33,707 nucleotides of DNA from JAISGQ01 sp045604945 (GCA_045604945.1 JAZUPA010000011.1:1-33707); one strand, 5' to 3'. Shown: positions 15,268-24,449, counted from the first letter of the stretch. The notes: generated by a model from the letters alone, not told the origin. Translations and numbers: made by a program.

Positions 15268-16318
15268 CCAGCATGATATTATCTCTGTCAACAGTGATGC
15301 TTTCGGCATTGCCAAGCATAAAATCGATGGTATAGATTTGGGAATCAAAGCTGATGCTCCGCATTTTCCTCAGCACATCATTCATCGGCGAACACTCTGC
15401 GGCACCTATGACCACCATACCGTAATCCTTCTTTATCTCAGAGGCAACGCTTCTGAGAAATACTTTGCAGTGTTCTTCACTGTCATCTCTGCACAGTAAG
15501 AATGAAAGCATGGGAAAATTGAGCACTTCGTTTTCTTTCGGCAGCTGAATGTAGCCAAGAAGCTTGAGTACGGGGTTAAGCAGCCTTGCACATTTCATTA
15601 TTCCTTTATAGCTTTTTACTATGTACTGTCTGTATGAGGACTGATTCCATAGTGCTCCCGCTGCGGCTATTTCTCCGTTTTTTCTGAGGATACAGAAATC
15701 TTCAATGCTCAGGTGCGAAAAGCCTTCAATGCTGTCAATAACGGGAAAAAGCTCTTTTTTTCTGCCTTCACTGTTTAAAAATTCCAGCAGCTCCTGCTCA
15801 TCCTTTTTTTCGGCTCTGCTGAAAGTATAGCCCTTACTTCTGACCCTGAACTTGAAATCCGGTGCCAGCATATAGGTCGTATACTTCTGCATGAAATTCA
15901 GATTCAGGGTGTGTTTCCTCTTTTTCTCGAGAAGCCGTCTGGCGCCTTCGTTATCGCTGATTATGGAGCAGAAATAGCAGTCAATGTCATCCCTGACAAG
16001 ATTTCTGACAAACACCTTGCCCCAGTTTACGCTGCCTTCATAGTCAGGATCCTTTTTCAGTCCGCAAATATAGCAAAGCCTGCGCACCTTTCCGCCTATA
16101 TACACATCCCTTATTATCTCCGCAGAAGTTCCGATTATATTATCTCCGTCTCTGACAACGAACACCTCGGTATCGCTGCTTTCCTTTTTATAGGATATAT
16201 ACGCATCAGGTCTTCGGGTGTAAAGCAGCTCTATACTGCCCTTTGCAGGGGAGCTTTCAAGAATCTCAAGTATCCTTATTCCATCTTTCTCCTCTGCTCT
16301 GCATGTGATATGGCTCAT
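15251..16318 (-). CDS. GNAT-like acyltransferase, last gene of the radical SAM operon
   Basis: A 355-residue protein that looks like two acyltransferase-fold halves. In the first, VFVVRDGDNIIGTSAEIIRD and VRRLCYICGLKKDPDYEGSV are the beta4-beta5 region of a GNAT, followed by SDNEGARRLLEKK, which matches the usual post-motif helix. The second half (from about residue 170) has FCILRKNGEIAAAGALWNQS, again GNAT-like. The CoA-binding R/Q-x-x-G-x-G/A loop is poorly preserved, so activity is uncertain. Its ATG overlaps the stop of the upstream radical SAM gene by four bases (ATGA), indicating translational coupling. In this setting it probably acylates, or binds, the product of the operon; that is inference. 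Confidence 0.7.
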   Translation of the reverse strand: MSHITCRAEEKDGIRILEILESSPAKGSIELLYTRRPDAYISYKKESSDTEVFVVRDGDNIIGTSAEIIRDVYIGGKVRRLCYICGLKKDPDYEGSVNWGKVFVRNLVRDDIDCYFCSIISDNEGARRLLEKKRKHTLNLNFMQKYTTYMLAPDFKFRVRSKGYTFSRAEKKDEQELLEFLNSEGRKKELFPVIDSIEGFSHLSIEDFCILRKNGEIAAAGALWNQSSYRQYIVKSYKGIMKCARLLNPVLKLLGYIQLPKENEVLNFPMLSFLLCRDDSEEHCKVFLRSVASEIKKDYGMVVIGAAECSPMNDVLRKMRSISFDSQIYTIDFMLGNAESITVDRDNIMLECALL

Positions 16319-17655
16319 TTCTTTTTCTCCTCAAGATTCTCTCCCACAGGTATTCCTGAGCGTTTATCCACCTCAAAGTGGAAGAGAATGTTCATGACCC
16401 AGTAAGCAAAATTTATCATGAAATTCTTTGTCCTTTTGCGCAGGGTGCGACCGCGGCGGCGGATAGAGCGGAAGGTGAAGAATTTCTTTTTGTATTCCTT
16501 GCAGTATTCCCTGAGCTGCTCGGGAGAAAGCTGCCTGGGCTCAAATGAGATAGTGCCGAAGGTGTAACCGTCCTGCAGCCACCACTTATCGGAAAGCAGT
16601 CTTCCGCTCTCCTGGAAATCAATATAGGTCTTTGTGTTGGGGAATGCCAGCAGATGATTGTAGGCGGTAATGAAGAACTGGTGGCGCTCACAGAATTCAA
16701 GGGTCTCCTTGAAGCTTTCTTCGTTGTCGTAATCAAAGCCGAAAACAAAGCTTGCATATATGCTTATGCCCACCTCGTGAATCTTTCCGATGAGCTGATT
16801 GCGCTCGCCCAGCTTCTGCGACCATTCCTTGTTCATCTGCTTCAAGTTGCCCTCGCTGATGGACTCAAAGCCTATCAGCACCATTTCGCAGCCGCTGTCC
16901 TTCATAAGCTGCAGCAGCTCTTCGTCCTTTACAATATCAAGGGTTATCTGGGTCGTCCAGATGATATTGAGCTTTTTAAGCTCTGTAAACAGCTCTCGGG
17001 CAAACTTTTTATCAGAAAAGATGCTGTCGTCAACAAGGAAGAATATCTTATGCTTGCAGGTCTTTATCTCTTCGATAATGTCGCTGACCTCTCTGTGGAT
17101 GTATCTGGAATTATAGTATTTTGCAATGGAGCAGAATTCGCAGTTGTGGTAGCAGCCTCTGCCTGTTTCCACAAGGGATACTGGCAGGTATTTTTTCACT
17201 TTTTTTGCATAAATGCTTCTGTCGGGCTGTCTGTACTTTATGCAGGCTTTGCCGTCGTAGCGCTTCTGAAGGGTGCCGTTTTCAAAATCAGAAAGCACGG
17301 TTTCTATAATCAGGTCTGCGTTGCCGACCATAATGGCATCCGCATGCTCAATTGCCTCCTCGGGCATCAGGGTAACGTGATAGCCGCCCATGATAACTGT
17401 TTTTCCGCGCTTTCTGAACTCGTTTGCTATGTAATAGGCTCTTTTTGCGGTGTAGGTCTCAACGGTTATCAGCACAAGGTCAGTTTCGGTATCGTAGTTT
17501 ATATTTTCTATTCTGTCGTCATAAAACTCCCTCTTCCACTTTTCGGGAATCATGGAGTTCATTACAGCTATGGTCAGCGGCTCCATAAGCCATGAGCGCA
17601 GATAGGTTTCTCCTTTTTTCTTGCCTATGGCAGGCAGTATGAATGTCAGCTTCAT
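16315..17655 (-). CDS. B12-binding radical SAM protein A
   Basis: A 446-residue enzyme. The N-terminal domain (1-130) has the Rossmann-like cobalamin-binding layout of this class: MEPLTIAVMNSMIP, a D-D-R strand end, ITVETYTAKRAY, then VIMGGYHVTLMPEEAIEHAD. The radical SAM triad is GCYHNCEFCS (Cys168, 172, 175), which ligates the [4Fe-4S] cluster. The rest has a TIM-barrel strand pattern (FLVDDSIFS, MVLIGFES, SFVFGFDYD), and a C-terminal stretch begins WWLQDGYTFGT. Such enzymes commonly methylate unreactive carbon or phosphorus or rearrange carbon skeletons. It is the fifth radical SAM gene in transcription order, overlapping its neighbours by four bases on each side. A, B and C share the WWL C-terminal signature and form a subgroup. 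Confidence 0.9.
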   Translation of the reverse strand: MKLTFILPAIGKKKGETYLRSWLMEPLTIAVMNSMIPEKWKREFYDDRIENINYDTETDLVLITVETYTAKRAYYIANEFRKRGKTVIMGGYHVTLMPEEAIEHADAIMVGNADLIIETVLSDFENGTLQKRYDGKACIKYRQPDRSIYAKKVKKYLPVSLVETGRGCYHNCEFCSIAKYYNSRYIHREVSDIIEEIKTCKHKIFFLVDDSIFSDKKFARELFTELKKLNIIWTTQITLDIVKDEELLQLMKDSGCEMVLIGFESISEGNLKQMNKEWSQKLGERNQLIGKIHEVGISIYASFVFGFDYDNEESFKETLEFCERHQFFITAYNHLLAFPNTKTYIDFQESGRLLSDKWWLQDGYTFGTISFEPRQLSPEQLREYCKEYKKKFFTFRSIRRRGRTLRKRTKNFMINFAYWVMNILFHFEVDKRSGIPVGENLEEKKK

Positions 17656-19010
17656 TTTACCTCTCCTTCATCCTTTTCCTTGCAGCCGAAGGTCATTCCC
17701 TGTTTTTCGAACACTTCTTTTCTGAATACAGGGTTATATATGATATAAGTAAAGAATCTTACGGGATTTCTCATGTTCGTTCTCGGCTCAAACAGTCTGT
17801 ACAGAACAGAACGTATGCTGTTGAAATTCTTTCGGCAGTAGTAGGCGGTTTCTGTCAGCTCAGGGGCTGTCATATTTTTCGGCATGAAGGCAGCATAGTT
17901 GAAGCGGTACTCGGGATGCAGCCACCATTTGCCGTCATAGAGAAGTCTGCCTTCCTCCTTCAGCTGGTCATAAAGTGCTGTACCGGGATAAGGCATGAGG
18001 ATATTGTAGGCAGAAAAACAGAACTTGTTCTTTTTTGCAAATTCATAGGTTGCCTTGATGCTCTCAATGGTATCGGTATCGTGTCCGACGGTGAATGCCG
18101 CCCAGGTCTGCAGTCCGTATTTGCGGAGCTTTTCTATGGCTTCCTTGTACTGATTCTGCACATATTTCCTGTTGACGCCCTTACCCATTACATTTATGCT
18201 CTCTGGCTTTATGGATTCAAAACCGATAACATGACCCAAGCAGCCGCTTTTTACCATCAGGCGCATCAGCTCGTCATCATCCAGCATATCTATGCTGCCC
18301 TGACTGACCCACTTGATTTTAAGGGGAATGAGAGCACGGAACAGCTCCTTAGCCTTCTCCTTGTCACCGACTATATTGTCGTCAACAAAGAATATCAGCT
18401 TTCTTTTCTGGGACTTTATCTCCTGCACAACCTCGTTAATATCACGGCAGAAATGTCTCTGCTTGAAATAAACACTGGATGCGCAGTATTTGCAGTTGTA
18501 TCGGCAGCCTCTTGATAACTGCACAAGGGTTATGGGCATATATTTTTTACCCTTGAATATATCGCGGCGGGTGATAATGCCCTTCTGAGGTATACAGACA
18601 GGCTCGCAGATGTATTCTTTCTTAAGCTCGCCCCTGCGCAGATCCTCGATCATCTCGCCCCATTTATCCTCCGCATCTCCTGTCATTATGCTGTCGCAGT
18701 GTTCTTTTACTTCTTCGGGAATAAGGGTTACATGCATTCCGCCCATTATTACCTTGACTCCGCGCTTTCTGTATTCGGCGCTTATTTCATAGGAGCGTCT
18801 GGCGGTAAAGGTCTCAACGGTGATGGCAACCAGGTCGGTTGGTTCATCGTAGGGTATTGGCTCAAGCCTGTCGTCGTACATGACAACCTCGATGTCCTCA
18901 GGGGTAAGAGCCGCAAGGATACCCAGCTGCAGCGGCTCCATGCTTGCATTATCCACATACAGGCTGTGCTCACGTCTGCCGATGTTAGGTTTTATCAGTG
19001 TTATCTTCAT
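17652..19010 (-). CDS. B12-binding radical SAM protein B
   Basis: A 452-residue paralogue of protein A with the same order of parts: a cobalamin-type N-terminus (MEPLQLGILAALTPEDIEVV, ITVETFTARRSY, VIMGGMHVTLIPEEVKEH), the cluster motif GCRYNCKYCA (Cys169, 173, 176), strands FFVDDNIVGDK and HVIGFESIKPE, and the C-terminal WWLHPEYRFNYAAF stretch. It is clearly different in sequence from A, so the two are not recent duplicates and probably act on different positions or intermediates. It overlaps gene A by four bases (ATGA), and its start is 14 bases after the stop of gene C. The reaction is unknown. Confidence 0.9.
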   Translation of the reverse strand: MKITLIKPNIGRREHSLYVDNASMEPLQLGILAALTPEDIEVVMYDDRLEPIPYDEPTDLVAITVETFTARRSYEISAEYRKRGVKVIMGGMHVTLIPEEVKEHCDSIMTGDAEDKWGEMIEDLRRGELKKEYICEPVCIPQKGIITRRDIFKGKKYMPITLVQLSRGCRYNCKYCASSVYFKQRHFCRDINEVVQEIKSQKRKLIFFVDDNIVGDKEKAKELFRALIPLKIKWVSQGSIDMLDDDELMRLMVKSGCLGHVIGFESIKPESINVMGKGVNRKYVQNQYKEAIEKLRKYGLQTWAAFTVGHDTDTIESIKATYEFAKKNKFCFSAYNILMPYPGTALYDQLKEEGRLLYDGKWWLHPEYRFNYAAFMPKNMTAPELTETAYYCRKNFNSIRSVLYRLFEPRTNMRNPVRFFTYIIYNPVFRKEVFEKQGMTFGCKEKDEGEVK

Positions 19011-19024
19011 TTATGTAAGCTCCC

Positions 19025-20335
19025 TTATTTATCGTTTCCGCCCAGGACCTTGCCCTGTTTTCTGTGTATCTCCTTGCGCGAGATTATGTTGAGAGCAAGG
19101 AAAACCAGTGCATTGACAGGATTGCGGTATACTTTGCAGCCGAAAAGCCGTTTGAATATATTCTTGTAGGTATTGAAGGTGAAGCGGGCATTTTTGCAGC
19201 CCTCTTTAAGCTCATCAGGCGTCATGCTTTCGGGATAGAAGACCGTATCGCCGTATCTGTAGCCCGGCTCCAGCCACCACTTTTCAAATATAAGCTTATT
19301 TTCTTCTTTTAGTCTGTCATAGAGCCTTGTGCCGGGCATTGGGATAAGAGGGTTGAAATTTGCCGCGGCAAGATTATTGTCCATGGAGAATTTCAGCGTT
19401 GCATCAATGGATTCACGGGTATCGTAATCATACCCCAGCACAAAGGTTGCGTATATCATAAGCCCATGTTTATAGATGTTCTTTATGGCTTCCTCATATC
19501 TGCCCACCTGCAGGTTTGCAGTCTTGTTCATCCTTTTGAGATTTTCGGGGCTGAGGGATTCAAAGCCGATAAGGACCAGCATGCAGCCGCCTTCTTTCAT
19601 TATTGCAAGCAGCCTGTCATTGAAGGCAACGTCCATGCTTATCTGACACGCCCATTTTTTCTTCAGGGGCTTTATTGCCTCAAAAAGCTCGATGGCAGAG
19701 CGCTCGTTGAGAAAGATATTGTCATCGATAAAGAAAAGAATCTTTTCCTTTATGCCTTTTATCTCTTCAACTATCGTCTCTGTATCCTTCTGACGGACTG
19801 CGCAGTTGTAGAATGAACTGACAGAGCAGAAATCACAGTTGAACTTGCAGCCTCTAGAAAACTGAACAAGTCCTATTTTGTTGTATTTTTTACCGTCATA
19901 CGCCTTGCTGTTGAAGTCGATATGAGCAAGGGGCTGTCTGTGTGAGGATATATAGGTACTCTTTTCGCAGCCGTTTCTGACATCTTCGATGTACTGAACC
20001 CATGTATCCTCGGCATCTCCGACAAGCACCGTATCGCAGTGCTCAAGAGCTTCCTCAGGCACTGCAGTTGGGTGAAAGCCGCCTATTACTATTCTGTTTT
20101 TGTCAGTCTTGTATTTATCCGCAATTATATATGCTCTTCTGGCTGCAAAGGTTTCAACGGACAGTGCGATTATATCGGAGTCGATGGCTTCGGGAATATT
20201 TTCCACGCGCTCGTCAATATATTCCATCTCAATATCCTCGGGAGTTATTGCGTCGAATATCGAAAAGATGAGCGGTTTCATTGCATCGTAGCCCTTGCCT
20301 TCGAGCATGCTCACCCTTATAAGCGTTACTTTCAT
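19025..20335 (-). CDS. B12-binding radical SAM protein C
   Basis: A 436-residue paralogue. The N-terminal part is shorter at the start (MKVTLIRVSMLEGKGYDAMK), then LSVETFAARRAYIIADKY and IVIGGFHPTAVPEEALEHCD. The cluster motif is GCKFNCDFCS (Cys163, 167, 170). It has FFIDDNIFLNE, LVLIGFESLSPE and the WWLEPGYRYGDTVFYP stretch shared with A and B. The ATG at 20335 is chosen because it matches the N-terminus of the paralogues and follows GAAGGG; the frame could open further upstream at 20398, but that would run into the previous gene. A 22-base gap separates it from gene D. Function unknown beyond the class. Confidence 0.88.
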   Translation of the reverse strand: MKVTLIRVSMLEGKGYDAMKPLIFSIFDAITPEDIEMEYIDERVENIPEAIDSDIIALSVETFAARRAYIIADKYKTDKNRIVIGGFHPTAVPEEALEHCDTVLVGDAEDTWVQYIEDVRNGCEKSTYISSHRQPLAHIDFNSKAYDGKKYNKIGLVQFSRGCKFNCDFCSVSSFYNCAVRQKDTETIVEEIKGIKEKILFFIDDNIFLNERSAIELFEAIKPLKKKWACQISMDVAFNDRLLAIMKEGGCMLVLIGFESLSPENLKRMNKTANLQVGRYEEAIKNIYKHGLMIYATFVLGYDYDTRESIDATLKFSMDNNLAAANFNPLIPMPGTRLYDRLKEENKLIFEKWWLEPGYRYGDTVFYPESMTPDELKEGCKNARFTFNTYKNIFKRLFGCKVYRNPVNALVFLALNIISRKEIHRKQGKVLGGNDK

Positions 20336-20357
20336 TTTTGATACGACCCTTCGTATT

Positions 20358-21647
20358 TTATTCCATCCCCAGATATTTAAAGCCCAGATTTGCACCAAGG
20401 CATATCATCTTCTCAAAAAAGCTTGCGTTGGGGACACCCTTAAGTCTTGCACCGATGTTTTTAAAGCTGTAGCTTTCCTTCCATACAGTTCGGTATATTT
20501 CTTCAAGCCGCTCGGGGGTCATGTTTTTCGGCTTGAACACAGCCTTGTGCTGGGTGTACTGTGACCAGTCTTTTGTAATAATACGCCCTTCCTCTTCAAG
20601 TCGCCTGAAAAGCGGTGAATCCGGTACGGGAGTGAGAATTGCAAACCTTGCAAGGTTGAGGTTAAGATATTTTACCTGCTCGGGAAGCGACAGCAGAAGC
20701 TCTTCGGTATCTCCGTCAAGTCCCAGCACGAAGCAGCCGTTTACGCTTATTCCGTAACTCTGCATCCTTGCTATGGCTTCCTTGTATCTGTTGGGGTCAT
20801 TGAAGCCCTTTCCTGAGCTTATAAGCGTATCTCTGTTGGGGGATTCAAGTCCTACCAGAAGCCCGGCACAGCCGCTTTTCTGAGCCATTTTCATAAGCTC
20901 ATCATCAAAGGCTGAGTTTATTGTCGCAGAGCCTGCCCAACGGATTCTGAGCTTTGAAAGCGCCTCCATCAGCTCCATTGCATACTCCTTTATGGCGAAG
21001 AAATTTGGATCGAAAAACACTATCATTTTCGATTTCAAGCTCTTCACCTCTTCAATGACCATACTTACAGGACGGGGCATACACTGCCTCCACATGCTGC
21101 TTATAACGCAGAATTCGCAGTTATTGGGGCATCCTCTGTTTGCAATAAGCGCAGGATATCTCAGATATCTGCCCTTCGGAATAACACTTCTGTCGGGGAC
21201 GGCAATATCCTCGCCCTTTACATGCTGATTATCGTAAAGTCTCTGAGGTTTTCCTTCTGAAAAATCTCTTAAAAACTGCTTCCATGAATATTCTGCAGCG
21301 CCGACTATTACAGTGTCTGCGTGTTCAAGCGCTTCCTTCGGCATATAGGTCGGGTGATAACCGCCCATTACTATGTATGAGCCGCGTGCTCTGAAGTGTT
21401 CTGCCAGCCTGTACGCTCGGTTTGCTACCGAGGTCTGCAGGGTGATCGCAACTATATCGTAATGCTTTTTGTATCTCTCAGCCTTTTTGCCGATCTCGTC
21501 GCACACATCCACCGAGCAGTCAAGCTCCTTTGGTATCAGCGCCTTCAGCGTTGCCAGCGTCAGCGGCGCATAGGAAATCAGCGTGGACAGCTTTGAGCGG
21601 TAGCTCATATCCTTATCGTGCCACGGCTGGATAAGCAGTATATTCAT
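20358..21647 (-). CDS. B12-binding radical SAM protein D
   Basis: A 429-residue enzyme with the cobalamin-type N-terminus (SYAPLTLATLKALIPKELDC, ITLQTSVANRAYRLAEHF, VMGGYHPTYMPKEALEHADTVIVG) and the cluster motif GCPNNCEFCV (Cys173, 177, 180). Later strands are VFFDPNFFAIKEY, GLLVGLESPN and CFVLGLDGDTEE. Its C-terminus has WSQYTQHKAVFKPKNMTPERLEE, which groups it with protein E rather than with A-C. The ATG overlaps the stop of gene E by four bases (ATGA). This HPT-type motif and the YNDP-like variants are typical of class B radical SAM methylases, though methyl transfer itself cannot be proven from sequence. Confidence 0.9.
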   Translation of the reverse strand: MNILLIQPWHDKDMSYRSKLSTLISYAPLTLATLKALIPKELDCSVDVCDEIGKKAERYKKHYDIVAITLQTSVANRAYRLAEHFRARGSYIVMGGYHPTYMPKEALEHADTVIVGAAEYSWKQFLRDFSEGKPQRLYDNQHVKGEDIAVPDRSVIPKGRYLRYPALIANRGCPNNCEFCVISSMWRQCMPRPVSMVIEEVKSLKSKMIVFFDPNFFAIKEYAMELMEALSKLRIRWAGSATINSAFDDELMKMAQKSGCAGLLVGLESPNRDTLISSGKGFNDPNRYKEAIARMQSYGISVNGCFVLGLDGDTEELLLSLPEQVKYLNLNLARFAILTPVPDSPLFRRLEEEGRIITKDWSQYTQHKAVFKPKNMTPERLEEIYRTVWKESYSFKNIGARLKGVPNASFFEKMICLGANLGFKYLGME

Positions 21648-22999
21648 TCTGTCTGTCCTCTCTGCACATCCGGTATATCCGAATTATCTGACATGACATC
21701 CTTATCGTATATCTTGAAGCCCTTTGCGTACTTTCTGTAGCCGATATTAAGAAGCATATATACACTCTTTATGGTCTTCCTCTTGGAAAAATCCAGTCTG
21801 CGGAAGATGTTTCTGACAGAGTAGGTCTCCTTCCATGCCCAGGAAATACCCTCTTCAAGCTCCTCGGCGGTCATGTTCTTCGGCTTGTACACACAGTGCT
21901 CAACGTCGTACATCGACCAGTCTTTCTCAGTTATTCTGCCCTCTGCATCGAGCTCTCTGTAAAACTCTGTTGCAGGAAACGGAGTTATTATTGAAAATCT
22001 CGGAAGGTCTATCTTTGCTTCAAGGCACAGATCAACCGTCCTTTTAAAAACATCCTTTTTATCCTCGTCACTGCCGAAGGCAAAGCAGCCCATGACCATT
22101 ATTCCGTGGTTGTGGAGTTTTTCCATAAGCTCCTTGTATTCACTGACGCGATTGACACCTTTATTTATGTTCTCCTGAGTTTCCTGATTTACCGATTCAA
22201 AACCTACAAGAAGTCCCTTGCATCCGCTCTTTTCAAATATTTCAATAAGCTCCTCATTGTAGCCGATGGCTGTTGTGGTCAGTCCGAACCACCATTTTTT
22301 AAGAGGTATCATTGCCGTGAACAGCTCCTTTGCATAGGCAACATCGGCAATGAGATTGACATCCGGAAATACGACCTCCTTGCCCTTGAAAGAGCGGATT
22401 TCCTCTATGACATCGCTTACGGGGCGCTTGAATACCTTTTTTCCGAATGCCTGAGGGTATGCGCAGAATGTGCAGCTGTGATTGCAGCCGCGGACCGCCT
22501 CAACGGTATTGAGGGTAATGTATTTGCTCTTTTTGAGGAGGTCCTTCCTCGGCAGCGGACGGTTTGCTATATCGGTGCATTTTTCCTGATAGTAAACCTT
22601 CTGCAGATTTCCGCTTGCTGCATCCCTTATGGCTCTGGGAAATGAATCCTCCCCGAGTCCCACAATTATACTGTCTGCATGCTGCATTGCCTCTTCCGGC
22701 AGCAGTGATGGGTGTACTCCTCCGAGAATTACGGTAATTCCCCTGCTTCTGAAGTAATCGGCGTACTTATAGCATCTTGATGCTGTGCCTGTTATGCAGG
22801 TTATGGCTACAATATCCGCATCCAGCTCCAGAGGTATTCTCTCTGCGGTTTCATCATATATCTTCACTTCTGCGGAAAGCTCTTCAGGGACAAGTGCCGC
22901 AAGAAGCGCAAGGGTTATAGGGGCATAATGAAGACCCTTGTGGAACATTCCGTTGAATCTGTGCATGGCTCCCGCAGGAGCAAGCAAGGCTATTTTCAT
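21644..22999 (-). CDS. B12-binding radical SAM protein E, first of five
   Basis: A 451-residue enzyme: cobalamin-type domain (HYAPITLALLAALVPEEL, ITCITGTASRCYKYADYF, VILGGVHPSLLPEEAMQHADSIIVG), cluster motif GCNHSCTFCA (Cys172, 176, 179), then VFPDVNLIADVAY, GLLVGFESVNQE, CFAFGSDED, and a C-terminal WSMYDVEHCVYKPKNMTAEELEE segment shared with D. Of two in-frame ATGs (23005 and 22999) the second has the proper spacing from AAGGAG, so I use 22999. The gene follows the permease after a gap of about 12 bases that holds only this ribosome site. It is the first modification enzyme of the operon. Confidence 0.9.
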   Translation of the reverse strand: MKIALLAPAGAMHRFNGMFHKGLHYAPITLALLAALVPEELSAEVKIYDETAERIPLELDADIVAITCITGTASRCYKYADYFRSRGITVILGGVHPSLLPEEAMQHADSIIVGLGEDSFPRAIRDAASGNLQKVYYQEKCTDIANRPLPRKDLLKKSKYITLNTVEAVRGCNHSCTFCAYPQAFGKKVFKRPVSDVIEEIRSFKGKEVVFPDVNLIADVAYAKELFTAMIPLKKWWFGLTTTAIGYNEELIEIFEKSGCKGLLVGFESVNQETQENINKGVNRVSEYKELMEKLHNHGIMVMGCFAFGSDEDKKDVFKRTVDLCLEAKIDLPRFSIITPFPATEFYRELDAEGRITEKDWSMYDVEHCVYKPKNMTAEELEEGISWAWKETYSVRNIFRRLDFSKRKTIKSVYMLLNIGYRKYAKGFKIYDKDVMSDNSDIPDVQRGQTE

Positions 23000-23011
23000 A
23001 TTCATTCTCCT

Positions 23012-24154
23012 TTAATCGATAGGTATAAATGAGGATATCGCCATTACAAATGTACATATTCCCACAAGCCAGAGCAGTGCTTTGCTTTTTGCTCCTTTTC
23101 CGAGCAGCAGGCTGCCTTCGGCATCTCTGACCGAATTATAATAGGCGGGCAGGATGATTATAACTACTACTATGGACAGCGCGCCTGCACCTATCTGAAC
23201 ATACTCGAGAACAGACATCGGGAATACAAGGGCTATGATTATTGTGGGGATGGTGCTGAGCAGCCATGCAAGACGTCCGTTCATTTTGAATTCGTCCATA
23301 AGGGTATCTGCAAAGGCAAGGGAGCTTGACCAGTAGGATGTAAACATTGCAAGCAGTACAAACACCGAGCACAGGACGGTTACCCAGGGTTTTCCGATTG
23401 CTTCGGTAAGTCCTAATGTCGCAACCTCTGTTACTTCCTTTGAGCCTATAATCGCTGCCACAACAAACAGCAGTGTCAGCAGTGCATTCAAGGCAAGTCC
23501 CCAGCTTAATGCCTTTCGGATGTTCTTTTTCTCGTCTATGTTGTTTACCACCTGCACCACCGAAAAGATTGCAGAGAACGCAAACATGAACAGTCCGTAT
23601 ACCGCTGTCACTATGCCCGGGTCGCCTATTGTCAGGCTGAGGGAATTCTGTACACTGAAACCTGACATTACAATCAGCAGAATTATTACGCAGGCAATAA
23701 GAGGTACTGCGATCTTTTCTCCGATGCCTATGCCCTTTATGCCGAATATAAGCACCGCGGAAGACAGCGCATAGAAGATAAGCTTCGCTGCAGCATCGGA
23801 TATACCGAACATCCCTGTCAGTATATCGGATGCGCACAGTATATATACAATGAGATTCTGCAGCAGTATCACCACAAAAACCGCGAAGAATATGCCTGTG
23901 TACAGCTTACGGTGTTTCCCTTTGAAAAGATGCTGCTTCAGTATGCCAAGCAGCTGAGTCGGTTCATCAGAGCGAAGGGTCAGCTGCGCGATATACATAT
24001 ACAGCACCAGACTTACTGCGTACGCCAGTACAATAGCGATAACAGTCCCGAAAATACCGATTTTCGCCGCTGCATAGGGTATTGTCAGCAAGCCTGTTCC
24101 GATGCCTGCTCCCGCCACAAGGGCTATTGATTCAAATAAAGTCAGCTTCTTCAT
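23012..24154 (-). CDS. Amino acid permease (aromatic/HAAAP-like), head of the radical SAM operon
   Basis: A 380-residue inner-membrane transporter with about eleven spans. The first span, LVAGAGIGTGLLTIPYAAAKIG, is the substrate-binding G-A-G-I-G motif of the LeuT-fold amino acid transporters in the Trp/Tyr (HAAAP) family. Further hydrophobic segments follow throughout, for example FAVFVVILLQNLIVYILCAS and YGLFMFAFSAIFSVVQVVNN. GGAGG precedes the ATG at 24154; a TTG at 24172 overlaps the ribosome site and is rejected. It is the first gene of the minus-strand operon, so import of a substrate, or export of a product, is coupled to the five radical SAM enzymes. Substrate not determined. Confidence 0.85.
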   Translation of the reverse strand: MKKLTLFESIALVAGAGIGTGLLTIPYAAAKIGIFGTVIAIVLAYAVSLVLYMYIAQLTLRSDEPTQLLGILKQHLFKGKHRKLYTGIFFAVFVVILLQNLIVYILCASDILTGMFGISDAAAKLIFYALSSAVLIFGIKGIGIGEKIAVPLIACVIILLIVMSGFSVQNSLSLTIGDPGIVTAVYGLFMFAFSAIFSVVQVVNNIDEKKNIRKALSWGLALNALLTLLFVVAAIIGSKEVTEVATLGLTEAIGKPWVTVLCSVFVLLAMFTSYWSSSLAFADTLMDEFKMNGRLAWLLSTIPTIIIALVFPMSVLEYVQIGAGALSIVVVIIILPAYYNSVRDAEGSLLLGKGAKSKALLWLVGICTFVMAISSFIPID

Positions 24155-24231
24155 TTTTGCCAACCTCCGCAATGTGAGTTTTTCTCTTGAGAAATATAGC
24201 TTTATAGGCTCATCCTGTGAATTTTTGTGTC

Positions 24232-24240
24232 ATTATAGCA
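24232..24240 (-). promoter_or_regulatory. Extended -10 promoter of the permease/radical SAM operon
   Basis: Minus-strand TGC-TATAAT (24240 down to 24232), an extended -10 element, about 78 bases before the permease start. The -35 region is weak (TTCAAC). The leader between contains a short TTTCTC-TT-GAGAAA palindrome at 24181-24194 and no recognised riboswitch. Confidence 0.6.
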
Positions 24241-24298
24241 TATTTGCATGGATTGTTGAAGTGTTAAAAGCAAAAAGCCTTCCTGGATTTCTTCATAT

Positions 24299-24439
24299 TC
24301 AAAATCCATCAGATATCTCCGATGTAGTTTCATAAAACTCATCATATAGAATACATTCGTCAAATTCCAGGCTGATGATATGCCCACAACGAATAACGCC
24401 GCCATCGGAAATAATAACCAACAGCGACGTTATTTTATA
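24299..24439 (-). other. Possible short coding relic in the gap before the permease
   Basis: In the 295-base gap between the TIR-fusion gene and the permease, one minus-strand frame is open for about 46 codons and reads like protein (for example ISLEFDECILYDEFYETTSE, then a stop). It has no ATG and no ribosome site; a TTG at 24421 is the only candidate start. A second overlapping frame continues past the stop as DFEYEEIQEGFLLLTLQQS, so this may be the frameshifted end of a lost gene. I do not recognise it. Confidence 0.2.
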
Positions 24440-24449
24440 TTAAAGTCAT

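Noticed and set aside
16654..17595. Long plus-strand open frame of 313 residues opposite radical SAM gene A
   Set aside because: It is the antisense shadow of a gene with an intact CxxxCxxC motif, with no recognisable protein features of its own.
17643..18515. Plus-strand open frame of 290 residues opposite radical SAM gene B
   Set aside because: Antisense shadow; no ribosome site and no family signature.
23136..23837. Minus-strand open frame of 233 residues within the permease gene
   Set aside because: Out-of-frame, cysteine- and arginine-rich translation of a hydrophobic transporter; typical shadow composition.
15251..24154. A RiPP precursor peptide for the radical SAM enzymes
   Set aside because: The gaps between the operon genes are too short (overlaps to 22 bases) to hold one, and none is visible at either end.
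24202..24405. 67-residue minus-strand open frame before the permease
   Set aside because: It has no ribosome site and runs through the operon promoter; kept only as part of a possible relic.
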